From JBMFOH01 sp049969715 [NCBI: bacterium] (GTDB lineage: Bacteria; DUMJ01), in the NCBI GenBank assembly GCA_049969715.1, contig JBMFOH010000032.1, positions 1-18,686 on the forward strand: 18,686 nucleotides of DNA. Direction: 5' to 3'. The translations under genes were made by a program, and so were the position numbers. The notes below the pieces were generated by a model. That model saw only the letters and a program-made list of their open reading frames with translations. It did no database searches and was not told the DNA's origin. Below, piece after piece: positions 6,727-14,882 of this stretch (its first letter is position 1; each line of letters begins with the position of its first letter).

Positions 6727-8286
6727 CTAGCAATAAAAGATATGAAAATAGTCCTCCTTCTTAAAGGAATCATTAGATATAAATTGTTCTACATTGAAAT
6801 CAAAAAGTCCTACCCTAGAATTCCTTGGAATTTTCCCTCTATTACTCTCTCTATATCTTTTTATTTTCTCCCTCTCCTCTTGAGAGTATTTCAATTGAGG
6901 AGGCAAATATTCCTCTGGATAGATTTTTAATATATCAAATCTAAAAAGATTCTTTAATATAAGAGGGTCTTCTATCAGATTAAGCCTTACAAAATATTGG
7001 TATAAATCGCTAAGCATTCCTCTTATATCCTTTTTTAGATCGATCTCATTACTTAATCTTTCAAAAAATTCTGATGGAGAAGACCTCTTAAATATATACC
7101 TCAATGTTTCAGAGAGGACCCTTCTGTTGTAGAGTCTTTCAATAATGGATTCTATCTTTTTCAGTTTATAAAGCTCTGTATAAGAGATAGAACTATTAGA
7201 GATAACTTCGTAAGGAGGAAAACTAAGATATTTATAATTATAGTTTTTAGCCTCATCTCTAATCTTAGTTCCCTTTAACATTTTTAGGAATCCAAGCTGA
7301 ACCTCATCTGCTAGGTATAGAATTGTCCTATCAAGAGACCTTTTGAATTCATCGAAACTCTCCTGCGGAAGTCCAGCAATCAAATCAAGATGCACTATAC
7401 CTTTTTTCTTTTCCATAAGTTTTTTGATATTTTTATCAATCCTCTCTACATTAGAACTCCTTTGGATTGCTTTAAGCGTCTCAGGTTTAAAACTTTGGAT
7501 ACCTATCTCAAGCCTAAATAGTCCTTCTTTAGAGGCATTTATAGCTTCTATCAGGTCGTTATCTAAAAGTGATGGTTCAATCTCTAGATGAACCTGGGTA
7601 TTCTTTGAATACCTCTTACAGAATTCAATTATCTTGATAGCCCTTTCTTTATCAATATTGAATGTGCGGTCGACAAATTTAAGGAGCCTCACATTCCTAT
7701 CAAACAATATCTTAATTTCATCGAAGACCTTTTCAAGTGGCGAAAATCTTACTTCTTTATCTAATGAAGACATACAGTAAGAACAACTGAAAGGACAACC
7801 CCTACTACTCTCATAGTAGTAGACCTTATTCTCGTCTATCTTCTCGTCCATATATGGAAATGGGAGAGCTCCTAAATCAAAATGTTGATAATTTTTTAAG
7901 GTAAACTCTTTGTCTTGAGCTAAGGATTTAGAAAAATCTAAAAAGAATTGTTCCCCCTCACCTCTTACTATAAGATCTGCATAATTCCAGTCTTCTATTT
8001 TATCAAGGTATACCTCTGGACCACCCAAGATTATCCTTATGTCGTCTGCTGCCTTCTTGATGACCTCAATGAGTCTTTTTACAAAGAGAGAATTCCAGAT
8101 ATATGTAGATATTGCTATATACTTTGGCTTTCTTCTAAGGATCTCAATTGCAACTTCATTTAGCTCTTGGTTTATATTGAACTCTAAAAATTGGCAAGGA
8201 TAGATATCTCTACAGAGATGATAGAAATATCTTACTCCGATATTTGTATGAATATATCTTGAATTTACCGCTACAAAAAGAAGCAT
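6727..8286 (-). CDS. B12-binding-domain radical SAM protein (DUF4080-like)
   Basis: A 519-residue cytoplasmic protein. Residues 1 to about 135 look like a cobalamin-binding-type Rossmann domain, with ILGGPEVYL at 86-94 and GEGE at 109-112. A radical SAM TIM barrel follows, with the cluster motif RGCPFSCSYC: Cys164, Cys168 and Cys171 in CX3CX2C spacing. Later barrel features include LEIGIQSF and DLIAGLPQE. The C-terminal 150 or so residues resemble the DUF4080 extension found on a group of these proteins; this is family recall and was not checked. The substrate is unknown. It is transcribed as a single gene, divergent from the purine operon, with a candidate promoter of its own. The start ATG has GAGAGG 10 nt upstream. 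A methyltransferase or a ring/peptide-modifying role is possible, but nothing here selects one. Confidence 0.85.
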   Translation of the reverse strand: MLLFVAVNSRYIHTNIGVRYFYHLCRDIYPCQFLEFNINQELNEVAIEILRRKPKYIAISTYIWNSLFVKRLIEVIKKAADDIRIILGGPEVYLDKIEDWNYADLIVRGEGEQFFLDFSKSLAQDKEFTLKNYQHFDLGALPFPYMDEKIDENKVYYYESSRGCPFSCSYCMSSLDKEVRFSPLEKVFDEIKILFDRNVRLLKFVDRTFNIDKERAIKIIEFCKRYSKNTQVHLEIEPSLLDNDLIEAINASKEGLFRLEIGIQSFKPETLKAIQRSSNVERIDKNIKKLMEKKKGIVHLDLIAGLPQESFDEFKRSLDRTILYLADEVQLGFLKMLKGTKIRDEAKNYNYKYLSFPPYEVISNSSISYTELYKLKKIESIIERLYNRRVLSETLRYIFKRSSPSEFFERLSNEIDLKKDIRGMLSDLYQYFVRLNLIEDPLILKNLFRFDILKIYPEEYLPPQLKYSQEEREKIKRYRESNRGKIPRNSRVGLFDFNVEQFISNDSFKKEDYFHIFYC

Positions 8287-8328
8287 AATCTTTTAGCCTC
8301 TCTAGATTGTAATTTCCCTTCTATAAAT

Positions 8329-8357
8329 ATAGTAGAAGAAAATAATCTAAACGTCAA
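8329..8357 (-). promoter_or_regulatory. Promoter candidate for the radical SAM gene
   Basis: The minus strand has TTGACG (8352-8357) as -35 and TACTAT (8329-8334) as -10, with exactly 17 bp between. The first hexamer is one base off consensus and the second two bases off. It is about 43 bp upstream of the ATG. It faces away from the purine promoter, with 25 bp between the two -35 elements. Confidence 0.5.
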
Positions 8358-8382
8358 GAAAATGTTATTGTATTATTCGTGC

Positions 8383-8411
8383 TTGCCTTGATAAAATTTC
8401 TCATATAGAAT
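8383..8411 (+). promoter_or_regulatory. Promoter candidate for the purine operon
   Basis: TTGCCT (8383-8388) and TAGAAT (8406-8411) are separated by 17 bp, with two and one mismatches to the sigma70 consensus. The resulting leader before purC would be only about 30 nt. That leaves no room for a purine riboswitch, unlike many Firmicutes pur operons, so any control would have to act at this short region. Confidence 0.5.
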
Positions 8412-8447
8412 ACCCTTTTAGAGTAAGAATGATTTTGGAGGGAAAGA

Positions 8448-9401
8448 ATGGAAAGAATTAAGCTTTTGTATGAAGGTAAGGCAAAAAAGGTTTACTCTAC
8501 CTCTAATGAGGAAGAACTCATTATAGAATTTAAAGATGATGCTACTGCTTTTGATGGTTTGAAAAAGGCAACGATATCTGGAAAAGGAGAAGCTAATTGT
8601 GCCATCTCTAGTAGGCTCTTTGAACTTTTGACAATAGAGGATATTCCAAATCACTATATCAAAAAGTTAGATGAAAGGAATATGCTGGTAAAAAGTGTAA
8701 AGATATTTCCCATTGAGGTGATAGTGAGAAATAGGGTGGCAGGAAGTATGGCGAGGAGGTTGGGTCTAGAGGAGGGTACACCTCTAGAGAGAACCGTTTT
8801 AGAATTTTGTTATAAAAGCGATGAACTCCATGACCCAATGATAAATGAAGACCATATCTTAGCATTGAAGCTAGCTACAGAAGAAGAGTTATCTACTATA
8901 AAGTCCCTTTCATTGAAAATCAATGAGATCTTAATCAAATTCTTTAGGTCATGTAAGCTAGAATTGATAGATATGAAGTTTGAATTTGGTAAAGGCAACG
9001 ATGGAAACATCTATCTTGCTGATGAGGTATCCCCAGATACCTGTAGGCTATGGGATATAGAAACTCATATGTCTTGGGATAAGGATAGGTTTAGAAAAGA
9101 CCTTGGAGGAGTAGCAGAGGCATATAAAGAGGTAAAAGAAAGGGTCTTGAATACCCCTATAGAAGGGAGAGTAAGAATTCTTATAAGGTTAAAACCACAG
9201 ATACTTGACGCTCAAGGTTCAGTGATAATGAATGCTTTGAAGTCCTTGGGATTTGACGAGGTGATAAATGTCAGATCAGGTAAGCTTCTAGAGCTAACCC
9301 TAGATGAAAGGATAGATCAGAGAGATCGAATAGAGAGGATGTGTAAGGAACTTCTAGTAAATCCAGTAATGGAAGACTTTGAGTGGGAGTGGGAAAGATG
9401 A
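8448..9401 (+). CDS. purC: Fused SAICAR synthetase (PurC) - FGAM synthase subunit PurS
   Basis: One 317-residue ORF carrying two purine-pathway proteins. Residues 1 to about 235 are a complete bacterial PurC, which uses ATP to join CAIR and aspartate into SAICAR. Its signatures are [11 protein letters not shown] at 6-16, [13 protein letters not shown] at 88-100, [11 protein letters not shown] at 171-181 and [13 protein letters not shown] at 191-203. Residues 240-317 are a full-length PurS (usual length about 80), with [17 protein letters not shown] at 241-257 and [13 protein letters not shown] at 302-314. PurS is the small subunit that bridges PurL and PurQ in FGAM synthase. The junction is only a few residues (NTPIEG). 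The ATG has GGAGG 6 nt upstream. The last codon overlaps the purQ start as ATGA. Since purC and purS are adjacent in Bacillus-type operons, the fusion is easily explained as loss of the boundary between them. Confidence 0.95.
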   Translation: MERIKLLYEGKAKKVYSTSNEEELIIEFKDDATAFDGLKKATISGKGEANCAISSRLFELLTIEDIPNHYIKKLDERNMLVKSVKIFPIEVIVRNRVAGSMARRLGLEEGTPLERTVLEFCYKSDELHDPMINEDHILALKLATEEELSTIKSLSLKINEILIKFFRSCKLELIDMKFEFGKGNDGNIYLADEVSPDTCRLWDIETHMSWDKDRFRKDLGGVAEAYKEVKERVLNTPIEGRVRILIRLKPQILDAQGSVIMNALKSLGFDEVINVRSGKLLELTLDERIDQRDRIERMCKELLVNPVMEDFEWEWER

Positions 9402-10048
9402 ACTTTGGTATAGTAGTGTTTCCTGGTTCTAACTGTGAGAGAGACTGTTTCTATGTGATAAAGGATATAATTGAGCAGCCAGTAAGGTTTATTTGGCATA
9501 AAGAAAGAGACCTGAATGGGATAGACTGTGTGGTATTGCCTGGAGGATTTTCCTATGGAGACTATCTAAGATCAGGAGCCATAGCAAGATTTTCACCTAT
9601 AATGGGGTCTATAAGAGATTTTGCGGAAAAGGGAGGGTTGGTATTAGGGATATGCAATGGATTTCAGATACTTACAGAAGCAGGACTACTCCCAGGGGCA
9701 TTGGGAAGGAATAAAGGGTTAAAATTTATATGCAGATACGTATCCATTAGGGTAGAGAGAACTGATACCCCATTTACTAGAGATTATAGAGAGGGTGAAA
9801 TAATTAAGATGCCTATAGCCCATAATGAAGGCAATTATTATGTAGATGATGTCTCGACTATAAAGGACCAGATAGTCTTGAGATACTATGGAGAGAATCC
9901 CAATGGAGCGGTAGACAATATAGCAGGTATCATAAATGAGAAGGGTAATATCTTCGGACTTATGCCTCATCCAGAGAGATGTAGTGAAAAGATACTAGGC
10001 TCTGAGGATGGAAGAAGAATCTTTACTTCTATAGTGAGGTCGCTATGA
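9398..10048 (+). CDS. purQ: Phosphoribosylformylglycinamidine synthase, glutaminase subunit PurQ
   Basis: A 216-residue class I glutamine amidotransferase that releases ammonia for FGAM synthesis by Pur[11 protein letters not shown] (8-17) is the typical PurQ N-terminus. [17 protein letters not shown] (47-63) follows, then the nucleophile elbow [10 protein letters not shown] with Cys86. The triad is completed by His191 and Glu193 in MPHPERC. The chosen ATG (9398-9400) overlaps the purC-purS stop as ATGA and has a GGGAG-type ribosome binding site; an upstream GTG at 9383 gives five unneeded residues. PurQ of this small size works with a small PurL and PurS, consistent with both neighbours. Confidence 0.96.
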   Translation: MNFGIVVFPGSNCERDCFYVIKDIIEQPVRFIWHKERDLNGIDCVVLPGGFSYGDYLRSGAIARFSPIMGSIRDFAEKGGLVLGICNGFQILTEAGLLPGALGRNKGLKFICRYVSIRVERTDTPFTRDYREGEIIKMPIAHNEGNYYVDDVSTIKDQIVLRYYGENPNGAVDNIAGIINEKGNIFGLMPHPERCSEKILGSEDGRRIFTSIVRSL

Positions 10049-12225
10049 GAACAAAGGAAGAGCTAGAAAGAATCTCTATGAAATTAGAAGAATATGATAT
10101 GGTAAAGGCCCTTTTAGGTAGGGAACCAAATGATTTGGAACTAGGGATGATAGCGGTTATGTGGTCTGAGCATTGTGGCTATAAACATTCAAAGAAGACC
10201 TTAAGGTTATTTCCTACTACTGGTCCCTACGTATTACAAGGTCCAGGAGAAAATGCCGGAGTAATAAAGTTAGATGAAGATTTATTACTAGTTATGAAGA
10301 TGGAAAGTCACAATCATCCTTCTGCTATAGAGCCATATCAAGGTGCAGCTACAGGGGTAGGGGGGATAGTAAGAGATATACTGGCTATGGGAGCAAGGCC
10401 TATTGCCATTTTAGATTCTTTAAGGTTTGGTACATTAGATAATTCTAAGACTAGATATCTATTCTCAGGAGTTGTAAGTGGAATTGCTGGATATGGGAAT
10501 TGTATTGGAGTTCCTACAGTAGGAGGAGAATTAGGTTTTGAGAAACCCTATACTGATAATCCCTTGGTAAATGTTATGTGTGTAGGGATATCAAAGGGTA
10601 GATTGATGAGGGGAAGAGCTTTCGGGGTTGGGAACAAGCTTGTCCTTGTAGGTGCCTCTACAGGAAGGGATGGGATACATGGAGCGACCTTTGCCTCTTT
10701 AGAACTTACAGACGAGTCTATAGAACGAAGGCCATCTGTCCAGGCTGGGGACCCGTTCATGGAGAAACTCCTAATAGAAGCGGTCCTTGAGGCGCTTGAG
10801 AAGAGCGATGCAATAATAGGGGTTCAAGATATGGGGGCAGCGGGGATAACAAGTGCTTCTTCAGAAATGGCAGAAAGAGGGGGTGTTGGAGTAGAGATAG
10901 AAGTAGCAAGGGTCCCCCAGAGAGAAAAGGGGATGACCCCAGAAGAAATAATGATATCGGAATCTCAAGAAAGGATGCTTCTCTGTGTAGAAAACGGTAA
11001 AGAAGAAGAGATAAGACCTATATTTGAAAAATGGGGAATCAATTTTGCTGTTATAGGAGAAGTAATCGAAGACAAGGTAATAAGGGTAAAAGAAAGAGGC
11101 AAAATCGTTGGAGAGATACCTATCCGTATACTTACAGAGGATGTACCAACCTACGACCTTGCAATAAGAGAACCTAAAGATATAAAGAGATTACAAACTA
11201 TTGGAGACATCCCTTCAGTAGAAAACTATGAAGACGTAATATTAAAGCTTCTAGGTTCCTCTAACTGTAGTTCTAGTCATTGGGTGTATGAACAGTATGA
11301 CCATATGGTAGAGACAAATACTATAAGTATAGGTACAGGAACATCTATCTTAAGGATAAAGGGGAAAGATTATCTTATAGGTGTAACTACCGATGGCGAG
11401 GGTAGATACTGTTATCTAGATCCATACACTGGTGGGATGATTGCTGTAGCTGAGGCGGCAAGGAATCTTGTCTGTATTGGTGCAGAACCACTGGCAATAA
11501 CAGATGGACTTAACTTTGGAAATCCAGAAGATCCAGAGATAGCCTGGTATTTTGTTGAAGCTGTGAAGGGAATGAGTGATGCGGCAAAAAGATTGAATAT
11601 CCCTGTAATTGGAGGAAATGTAAGTTTTTACAACGAATCAGAAAAGTATACAGTATACCCAACCCCTATAGTAGGTATGATAGGAAGGATAGATAAGACA
11701 GAATCTCTATGCTCTCCAGCTTTTAAGAAAGATGGCGATACAATATATATAATTGGTAAACCAGGAAATATTGGCGGTTCAATATTTATAGAGGAGCTTA
11801 TAGGTGAGGTAAGAGGAAGACCTACTCTGGATATAGACCTAGAGGTAAGGCTTCAATCAACCCTCCTTAAGGCGATAAGAATGGGGCTAATAAAGAGTGC
11901 CCAGGACGTCTCAAGAGGTGGTATAGTAATAGCTTTGGCTGAATGTAGCATATGGGGGGATATTGGAGTGGATATAGACACAGATACCAAGCTTTCCATC
12001 CTGGAGTTCCTCTTTGGAGAGGCTCAGCCAGTAGTAGTAATAAGTGTAGAACCCGAGAGAGAGAAGGAATTGGAAGACCTATTTAGAGATATGCCCTTGA
12101 AAAAGATTGGAAGGACAACAGGAGATAGCTTGAAGATAGTGGTAAACAGGGAAAAGATTACAGATATCAAGATATCAGAACTCAAGAAGGTATGGAAGTT
12201 AGGAATAGAAAGATGGATGGATTAG
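10045..12225 (+). CDS. purL: Phosphoribosylformylglycinamidine synthase subunit PurL (small type)
   Basis: A 726-residue synthetase subunit converting FGAR, ATP and PurQ-derived ammonia to FGAM. It is the small form that needs separate PurS and PurQ, rather than the approximately 1300-residue single-chain form. Signatures include [11 protein letters not shown] at 39-49 with His43, [10 protein letters not shown] at 64-73, [19 protein letters not shown] at 84-102, [11 protein letters not shown] at 203-213, [12 protein letters not shown] at 259-270 and ESQERMLL at 306-313. A second AIRS-like half contains NFGNPEDPE and [12 protein letters not shown]. The start overlaps the purQ stop as ATGA with a GAGG ribosome binding site, implying coupled translation of complex partners. 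Confidence 0.97.
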   Translation: MRTKEELERISMKLEEYDMVKALLGREPNDLELGMIAVMWSEHCGYKHSKKTLRLFPTTGPYVLQGPGENAGVIKLDEDLLLVMKMESHNHPSAIEPYQGAATGVGGIVRDILAMGARPIAILDSLRFGTLDNSKTRYLFSGVVSGIAGYGNCIGVPTVGGELGFEKPYTDNPLVNVMCVGISKGRLMRGRAFGVGNKLVLVGASTGRDGIHGATFASLELTDESIERRPSVQAGDPFMEKLLIEAVLEALEKSDAIIGVQDMGAAGITSASSEMAERGGVGVEIEVARVPQREKGMTPEEIMISESQERMLLCVENGKEEEIRPIFEKWGINFAVIGEVIEDKVIRVKERGKIVGEIPIRILTEDVPTYDLAIREPKDIKRLQTIGDIPSVENYEDVILKLLGSSNCSSSHWVYEQYDHMVETNTISIGTGTSILRIKGKDYLIGVTTDGEGRYCYLDPYTGGMIAVAEAARNLVCIGAEPLAITDGLNFGNPEDPEIAWYFVEAVKGMSDAAKRLNIPVIGGNVSFYNESEKYTVYPTPIVGMIGRIDKTESLCSPAFKKDGDTIYIIGKPGNIGGSIFIEELIGEVRGRPTLDIDLEVRLQSTLLKAIRMGLIKSAQDVSRGGIVIALAECSIWGDIGVDIDTDTKLSILEFLFGEAQPVVVISVEPEREKELEDLFRDMPLKKIGRTTGDSLKIVVNREKITDIKISELKKVWKLGIERWMD

Positions 12226-13607
12226 AAGACCATTGTGGTGTATTTGGTATATATGGTTCTAATATAGATGTATCGAGGCTTACCTATTTCGGGCTGTTTG
12301 CCCTTCAGCATAGAGGACAGGAAAGTGCAGGGATAGCAGTTTCTGATAGGAAAAATATCGTCTGCTATAAGGAGATGGGATTAGTAAGTCAGGTATTCAA
12401 CGAAAAGATTTTAGGGGTGCTAAAAGGTGATATAGCGATAGGACATGTTAGGTATTCTACTACAGGTTCAAGCGTAGAGGCGAATGCACAGCCTATACTA
12501 ATTTCAGGAGAATACCCATTAGCCCTTGCTCATAATGGAAACCTTGTAAACGCTATCGACTTAAGAGAAGAATTATTAAAGGAAGGTATTAATATTGTAG
12601 GAACGTCTGATTCAGAGTTGATGGCAAAGAAGCTCGCCTTATTTTATAGAGGGGATATAGTATCCGCCCTATTAATGGTGTTACCTTCATTTCAAGGCGC
12701 ATATACTCTAACTATTCTTACTAGGGATGAACTTGTAGGCGTAAGAGACCCTTGTGGAATAAGACCGTTAGTGATAGGAAAGATTAATGGTAACTATGTA
12801 CTATCGTCAGAGTCCTGTGGATTAGATATTATAGGAGCCCAGTTAGTTAGAGAGGTAGAACCCGGAGAAATAGTAATTATAGATGAGTCTGGGATAAAGA
12901 GTATTGAATTTGCTCAATCGAAATCACATCTGTGTATATTCGAGTTTGTATACTTTGCTAGACCTGATAGTAAATTTGGTTCAAGACTTGTCCATGATAT
13001 AAGACAAGAATTGGGAAGGATTTTAGCAATAGAGGCTCCAGTGAAGGCAGACTTAGTGATACCTGTACCAGACTCTGGGATACCTGCTGCCATAGGATAC
13101 TCACAACAGTCAGGAATCCCGTTTAGTGAGGGACTTATAAAAAATAGGTATGTTGGGAGAACATTTATCCAGCCTGACCAGAGGTTGAGGGAGTTAGGCG
13201 TTAAGTTAAAACTAAACCCTCTAAGGGAGGTTATAGAAGGAAAGAGGATCGTGCTCGTAGATGATTCTATAGTAAGGGGGACAACATCCAGTCAGATTGT
13301 AAGTATATTAAAGGACGCTGGAGCAAAAGAGGTGCATATGCGTATAAGCTCTCCACCTATTACATATCCCTGCTTCTATGGGATAGATACTACAGAGAGA
13401 GGAAATCTCATTGCTGCCTATAAAAACACAGAGGATGTAAGAAGGTATATAGGAAGTGATACGCTAGTTTACCTTAGTGTAGAAGGACTTATTAGAGCCT
13501 GTAAAGGTGGAGCTGAAGGCTTCTGTACAGCCTGTTTTACTGGAGACTACTGTATTCCCATACCGAGTAAGGTAAAGATAACGAAAGGAATGTTAGAAGG
13601 AAAATGA
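12213..13607 (+). CDS. purF: Amidophosphoribosyltransferase (glutamine PRPP amidotransferase)
   Basis: Catalyses the first committed purine step, PRPP plus glutamine to phosphoribosylamine. I prefer the ATG at 12213, giving 464 residues, because AGGA lies 8 nt upstream. An in-frame ATG at 12192 (471 residues) has AGAAGG only 1 nt away, too close. With this start a 7-residue propeptide (MDGLEDH) precedes Cys8, the expected N-terminal nucleophile after self-processing in the Bacillus-type enzyme. LQHRGQESAGIA at about 31-42 marks the Ntn glutaminase domain, and VLVDDSIVRGTTS near 347-359 is the PRPP loop. Four cysteines (241, 387, 438, 441), in CIFEFVYFARPDS, TYPCFYGID and GFCTAC, match the ligands of the structural [4Fe-4S] cluster. 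The gene overlaps the purL end by 13 bp. Confidence 0.95.
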   Translation: MDGLEDHCGVFGIYGSNIDVSRLTYFGLFALQHRGQESAGIAVSDRKNIVCYKEMGLVSQVFNEKILGVLKGDIAIGHVRYSTTGSSVEANAQPILISGEYPLALAHNGNLVNAIDLREELLKEGINIVGTSDSELMAKKLALFYRGDIVSALLMVLPSFQGAYTLTILTRDELVGVRDPCGIRPLVIGKINGNYVLSSESCGLDIIGAQLVREVEPGEIVIIDESGIKSIEFAQSKSHLCIFEFVYFARPDSKFGSRLVHDIRQELGRILAIEAPVKADLVIPVPDSGIPAAIGYSQQSGIPFSEGLIKNRYVGRTFIQPDQRLRELGVKLKLNPLREVIEGKRIVLVDDSIVRGTTSSQIVSILKDAGAKEVHMRISSPPITYPCFYGIDTTERGNLIAAYKNTEDVRRYIGSDTLVYLSVEGLIRACKGGAEGFCTACFTGDYCIPIPSKVKITKGMLEGK

Positions 13608-13616
13608 AAGGACGTT

Positions 13617-14882
13617 ATGATGAAACATAGAATTATAAGGAATAAAGAAGAGTTAAAGGAATTACTTATATCTAGAAAGAATTCAATTGAGGTCTCTGTA
13701 GAGGTAGAAAGGATAATATCTTATGTAAGAGAGAGGGGAGATAGAGCCCTTATAGAGCTTTCTAATCAGTTTGATGGTACCAATTTTTCTTCTCCAGATG
13801 AATTTAGAGTAAAGGGTAAAGAATTAGAAGACTCTCTAAGAAAAGTAGGGAGGGATTTTCTAGAGGCAATTACTAAGGCTATAGAGAATGTAAGGGAATT
13901 CTACAACAAGATGCCAAGAAATCAAAGTTGGTTTTACCTCGAGAATAATAGGCTCTTGGGTCAGATAATAGTTCCCTTAGAGAGTGTAGGGATATATGTT
14001 CCTGGAGGAAGAGCTCCCTATCCTTCAACCGTGGTTATGGCAGCCGTTCCTGCCTATGTGGCAGGAGTAAAAAGGGTGGTAGTTACAACCCCTAAATCTA
14101 CTCCTGAGGTGCTTGCTACCTGCAGGATCCTTGGAATAGAAGAGGTTTATAGATTAGGAGGAGCTCATAGTATAGCTGCCTTAGCCTATGGAACAGATAC
14201 GATATCTAGGGTAGAGAAGATAGTAGGACCAGGTAACAAGTATGTGCAAGCAGCAAAGAAATATGTCTTTGGAGACGTAGGGATAGATACAATGGCTGGA
14301 CCAAGCGAGATTGCAATCCTGGCAGATAGAGAATCTAATCCCAAGCTTATAGCTATAGACCTTCTCTCACAGGCAGAGCATGATCCATTCAGTATGGCTC
14401 TATTAATAACGAATTCTGGAGAGATGATAGAAATGGTGAAAGAGAAGCTAGATACCTTTATTGAAGAATTATCCACTAAAGAAGTGGCAAAGGCATCCTG
14501 GGAATCTTGGGGGGGGATGGTTTTGGTAGATTCAATAGAAGAGGGTATAGAGGTTATAAATCTAATAGCTCCAGAACACTTAGAGCTAAACCTAAAAGAA
14601 CCAATGAAATACCTAAATCTTGTAAAAAATGCTGGGACTATCTTTATAGGAGAATTGACACCAGAAGCTATAGGAGATTACATTGCAGGACCAAGTCATA
14701 TACTCCCTACAGGAGGTTCAGCACGTTTCAGTTCGGGACTTAGCATATCTGATTTTGTAAAGAGTATAAATATATCCCAATATTATAGGATAACAGAGGA
14801 CGCAAGGTTAGGTGCTATAATTGCTGAAAGAGAGGGTTTCTCTGCCCATAGATTCTCCCTTGAATGGAGGATGGATAATTGA
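13617..14882 (+). CDS. hisD: Histidinol dehydrogenase
   Basis: A 421-residue zinc- and NAD-dependent enzyme oxidising L-histidinol to histidine in two steps. Family landmarks are IYVPGGRAPYPSTV at 126-139, IVGPGNKYVQAAKKYVFGD at 202-220, DTMAGPSEIAILAD at 224-237 and LLSQAEHDP at 249-257. Zinc ligands are Gln252, His255, Asp354 and His411. IAPEHLEL at 317-324 carries the catalytic pair Glu320-His321. The C-terminal GFSAHRFSLEW supplies the last ligand. Two adjacent ATGs (13617 and 13620) are possible; the second has better spacing (7 nt) from AAGGA and would shorten the protein by one residue. It lies 9 bp after purF with no other his gene in view. HisD-like sulfonate dehydrogenases exist, but complete HisD signatures and the biosynthetic operon favour true HisD. 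Confidence 0.92.
   Translation: MMKHRIIRNKEELKELLISRKNSIEVSVEVERIISYVRERGDRALIELSNQFDGTNFSSPDEFRVKGKELEDSLRKVGRDFLEAITKAIENVREFYNKMPRNQSWFYLENNRLLGQIIVPLESVGIYVPGGRAPYPSTVVMAAVPAYVAGVKRVVVTTPKSTPEVLATCRILGIEEVYRLGGAHSIAALAYGTDTISRVEKIVGPGNKYVQAAKKYVFGDVGIDTMAGPSEIAILADRESNPKLIAIDLLSQAEHDPFSMALLITNSGEMIEMVKEKLDTFIEELSTKEVAKASWESWGGMVLVDSIEEGIEVINLIAPEHLELNLKEPMKYLNLVKNAGTIFIGELTPEAIGDYIAGPSHILPTGGSARFSSGLSISDFVKSINISQYYRITEDARLGAIIAEREGFSAHRFSLEWRMDN
14866..14870 (+). promoter_or_regulatory. Ribosome binding site supporting the TTG start of mnmA
   Basis: GGAGG lies inside the last codons of hisD, 8 nt before TTG at 14879-14881. The TTG overlaps the hisD TGA as TTGA, so ribosomes ending hisD can restart on mnmA. 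Confidence 0.8.

Noticed and set aside
8412-8447. Purine riboswitch or attenuator upstream of purC
   Set aside because: The leader is about 30 nt with no stable stem and no conserved riboswitch core.
12192-12212. Earlier purF start at 12192
   Set aside because: The only ribosome binding sequence is 1 nt from it. The ATG at 12213 has AGGA at 8 nt and still gives a propeptide before the catalytic Cys. Not fully excluded.
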